Positions 45,372 through 46,953 of a DNA stretch of 46,953 bases are shown here, in pieces (positions within the stretch are counted from its first letter, which is position 1; every line of letters begins with the position of its first letter). The notes beneath the pieces were generated by a model that saw only the letters and a program-made list of their open reading frames with translations, did not search any database and was not told the origin of the DNA. The position numbers and the translations under genes were made by a program. Source of the stretch: an uncultured Flavobacteriaceae bacterium (GTDB lineage Bacteria; Bacteroidota; Bacteroidia; Flavobacteriales; Flavobacteriaceae); the NCBI GenBank assembly GCA_937901915.1, contig CALGUD010000046.1, positions 1 to 46,953 on the forward strand, written 5' to 3'.

Positions 45372-46604
45372 TCAGATTTCGTAAATTGTTAGTGCACTTA
45401 ATAATTTAGGCTCAATATAGGTGCTTTTCGGTGGCATTTTTAAGCCTTGGTCGGCTACTTCTTTTATTTCCATAACCGTTACAGGGGCCAAATTAAAAGC
45501 GAGTTTGTATTTGCCGGAATCTATTAATTCTTTAATTTTTACAATACTTTCTTTTCCATAAATATAATCAATCCGTTTGTCATTTCTCAAGTCTTTGATG
45601 TTAAGAATGGGCTCTAAAATGGTTTCATATAATAACTGTGCATCCAGTTTGCTTAATGCATTTTTAAATTTAAAATCTTCCTCTTTTAATTGAAGCAAGT
45701 AAAATTCACCTTCCAGGTACATACCAAACTGATGTTTGTTAATAATCCTGTATAATTCCGGGCCTTTATGTATTACCTGATATTGTTTTTTTAATGCTGT
45801 TAAGAGTTCATTTTTTGTTAAACCATTTAAATCTTTTATTAAACGGTTGAATTCATATATTTTTAATTCGGATTCAGGTAATAGGTTGCTTAGAAAGTAA
45901 TTATAGGCTTCAGTTCCCGTATGGGCAGGATTCTCAGCTTTCATTTCTTCAGCAAGTAAATGTGACGATGCACACCTATGATGGCCGTCTGCAATGTAAA
46001 AAGTATTTATTTTTTCGAATTGATGTTGAATTTGGCCTATTACTTTTTCATCCGATACTTTCCACATTGAATGTTTAACCGCATCTGTGGAAAATGAGTA
46101 TTCGCAATCTTTACTTGTAATTTCTGCAATACAATCTTTAATTACATTATTATCAGGATAGGTGAGGAGTACGGGTTCAGCATTAAATTTCACAACCTTC
46201 AGGTAGTCCTTAAATAATTTTTCCCTTTTTTCGAGGGTGTTTTCATGCTTTTTTATATTTCCGTTTTTATAATCGTCTGTTTGCGTAGCTGCCAAAATTC
46301 CACAAAAAGAAGCATGTTTTTTTTCTATTTTATAGATGTACAAAGAGGGAACCTGATCCTGGCATAGTGTACCTGCTTTTACAAATTCTGAAAAACGGTC
46401 TTTCACAAGATTGTATCTTTTTTGTCCTGAAACCGTAGTGTTTTTTTTATATCCCGGCCTTAAAATATGCAGGAACGACACCGGATTGTCACGCAATATG
46501 CCATCTAACACTTCTTTTGTGTAGGTTTCATAGGATTCAGACACTATGAGTTCAACTTTTTCTTTGTTTGGCCTTACAGCTTTGTATGGAAAAATTTTTG
46601 GCAC
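45372..46604 (-). CDS. DUF1015 family protein
   Basis: A protein of about 410 residues from a GTG at 46604 (reads MPKIFPYKAVRPNK), chosen because the family normally begins near xKIxPFKAVRP. The frame is open to a TTG at 46655, which would add 17 residues but sits on the predicted transcription start. Family blocks: SESYETYTKEVLDG, FLHILRPGYKK, YIYKIEKKHASFCGILAATQTDDY, KKHENTLEKRE, and the strongest, YIADGHHRCASSHLLAEEM with conserved His. The C-terminus is LNLAPVTVMEIKEVAD, MPPKSTYIEPKLLSAL. DUF1015 has no assigned function; in Bacteroidota it is often near serine biosynthesis genes, which are not visible here (they may lie beyond the edge). Confidence 0.9.
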   Translation of the reverse strand: MPKIFPYKAVRPNKEKVELIVSESYETYTKEVLDGILRDNPVSFLHILRPGYKKNTTVSGQKRYNLVKDRFSEFVKAGTLCQDQVPSLYIYKIEKKHASFCGILAATQTDDYKNGNIKKHENTLEKREKLFKDYLKVVKFNAEPVLLTYPDNNVIKDCIAEITSKDCEYSFSTDAVKHSMWKVSDEKVIGQIQHQFEKINTFYIADGHHRCASSHLLAEEMKAENPAHTGTEAYNYFLSNLLPESELKIYEFNRLIKDLNGLTKNELLTALKKQYQVIHKGPELYRIINKHQFGMYLEGEFYLLQLKEEDFKFKNALSKLDAQLLYETILEPILNIKDLRNDKRIDYIYGKESIVKIKELIDSGKYKLAFNLAPVTVMEIKEVADQGLKMPPKSTYIEPKLLSALTIYEI

Positions 46605-46663
46605 TAGGCTTTTATAAATGTTTAATTGATTTGTCTCCCTTATTTTGGAATTCAAAACATATA

Positions 46664-46671
46664 CAAAATTA
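46664..46671 (-). promoter_or_regulatory. Probable -7 box for the DUF1015 gene
   Basis: On the minus strand TAATTTTG matches TAnnTTTG exactly. Initiation would fall near 46657, which favours the GTG at 46604 over the TTG at 46655 as the start codon. No clear TTTG at the right spacing. Confidence 0.45.
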
Positions 46672-46689
46672 TGAAAATTAAGTGGGTAT

Positions 46690-46953
46690 TAGGTTGTTTG
46701 TTTAATCGTTTAATCGTTGAACTGTGTAATCGGATGTTGTTAATTGTTAACCGTTAATGGTTAATTGGTGTATGTTTCTATTCTCAATTCTCTATTTGCC
46801 ACCGATTCACGAATATTTATTAATGATTATTAGTTTAATTGAGTTATGTAGTTATTGGGATTTGGTGCTTTAACTAGTAAACGTTCAATTGTTAATTGCT
46901 TACGTTTCTATTCTCTTGTAGTTCCCTGAATAGAGTTGACCGTTTTTAAACAT
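46690..46953. repeat. Repeat-rich intergenic spacer at the window edge
   Basis: 264 bases with no gene seen. It is made of AT-rich words such as GTTTAATCGTTTAATCGTTG and TTAATTGTTAACCGTTAATG. It contains one reverse copy of the 58-base repeat (46736-46793) and a shorter second relative at about 46880-46925. Its end (GTTCCCTGAATAGAGTTGAC) loosely resembles the start of the large repeats at 25101 and 25322. Confidence 0.8.
46736..46793 (-). repeat. Dispersed 58-base repeat, minus-strand copy
   Basis: The reverse complement matches 31137-31194 at 54 of 58 positions by eye. It carries the AGAGAAT-type words at one end and the TTAACAATTAACAAC words at the other. Confidence 0.88.

Overview
The window is chromosomal DNA from a member of the Bacteroidota, most likely a marine or soil Flavobacteriaceae bacterium. 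Support comes from the AT-rich sequence, promoters of the Bacteroidota type (TTTG / TAnnTTTG), a type IX secretion (T9SS) adhesin with PorP/SprF-like and OmpA-like partners, a TamB-family giant, a DUF2911 protein, and familiar flavobacterial gene runs (gcvT-SDR-PCD-yebC and pyrR-pyrB-small protein-rnz). I saw no rRNA, tRNA, CRISPR, prophage or insertion sequence. It reads mostly as stable core genome with a few accessory operons.

Layout. 1-3385 (-): a histidine kinase with seven PAS modules, cut by the left edge. 3672-6242 (-): an exported NIPSNAP protein followed by an unusual Rieske-cytochrome P450 fusion. 6486-10524 (+): DUF2911 protein, gcvT, an SDR-like protein, pterin carbinolamine dehydratase and yebC. 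10604-14697: a 34-residue lysine-rich peptide gene (-), then pyrR, pyrB, a STAS-like protein and rnz (+), a 51-residue membrane peptide gene (-) and pdxH (+). 14941-21278: a CAP-domain lipoprotein (+), then a three-gene T9SS surface cassette (-). 21534-25037 (+): a polyphosphate operon (SixA-like phosphatase, ppk1, ppx/gppA). 25038-25507: a repeat-rich spacer. 25508-31031: tsaD (-), frameshifted as given, divergent from a 1467-residue TamB-like protein (+) whose true start is also obscured. 31269-32999 (-): a sodium/solute symporter. 33113-36052 (+): pfkA, gap and a BadF-type sugar kinase. 36123-40428 (-): a gluconate operon with an outer lactonase, a GntP permease and a gluconokinase-6-phosphogluconate dehydrogenase fusion. 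40540-46604 (-): pirin, miaA, a potassium channel with a zinc ribbon, an exonuclease/GIY-YIG fusion, a YggS protein and a DUF1015 protein. The right edge is another repeat-rich spacer.

How the genes work together. The gluconate operon would take gluconolactone to ribulose 5-phosphate with only three proteins. pfkA and gap supply glycolysis beside it. The polyphosphate operon pairs synthesis and hydrolysis. The T9SS cassette pairs a secreted repeat adhesin with outer-membrane and peptidoglycan-linked partners.

The points most worth a second look are the Rieske-P450 fusion, the tsaD frameshift about 100 bases from a missing tamB start codon, and a dispersed family of AT-rich intergenic repeats found in three spacers and in both orientations.
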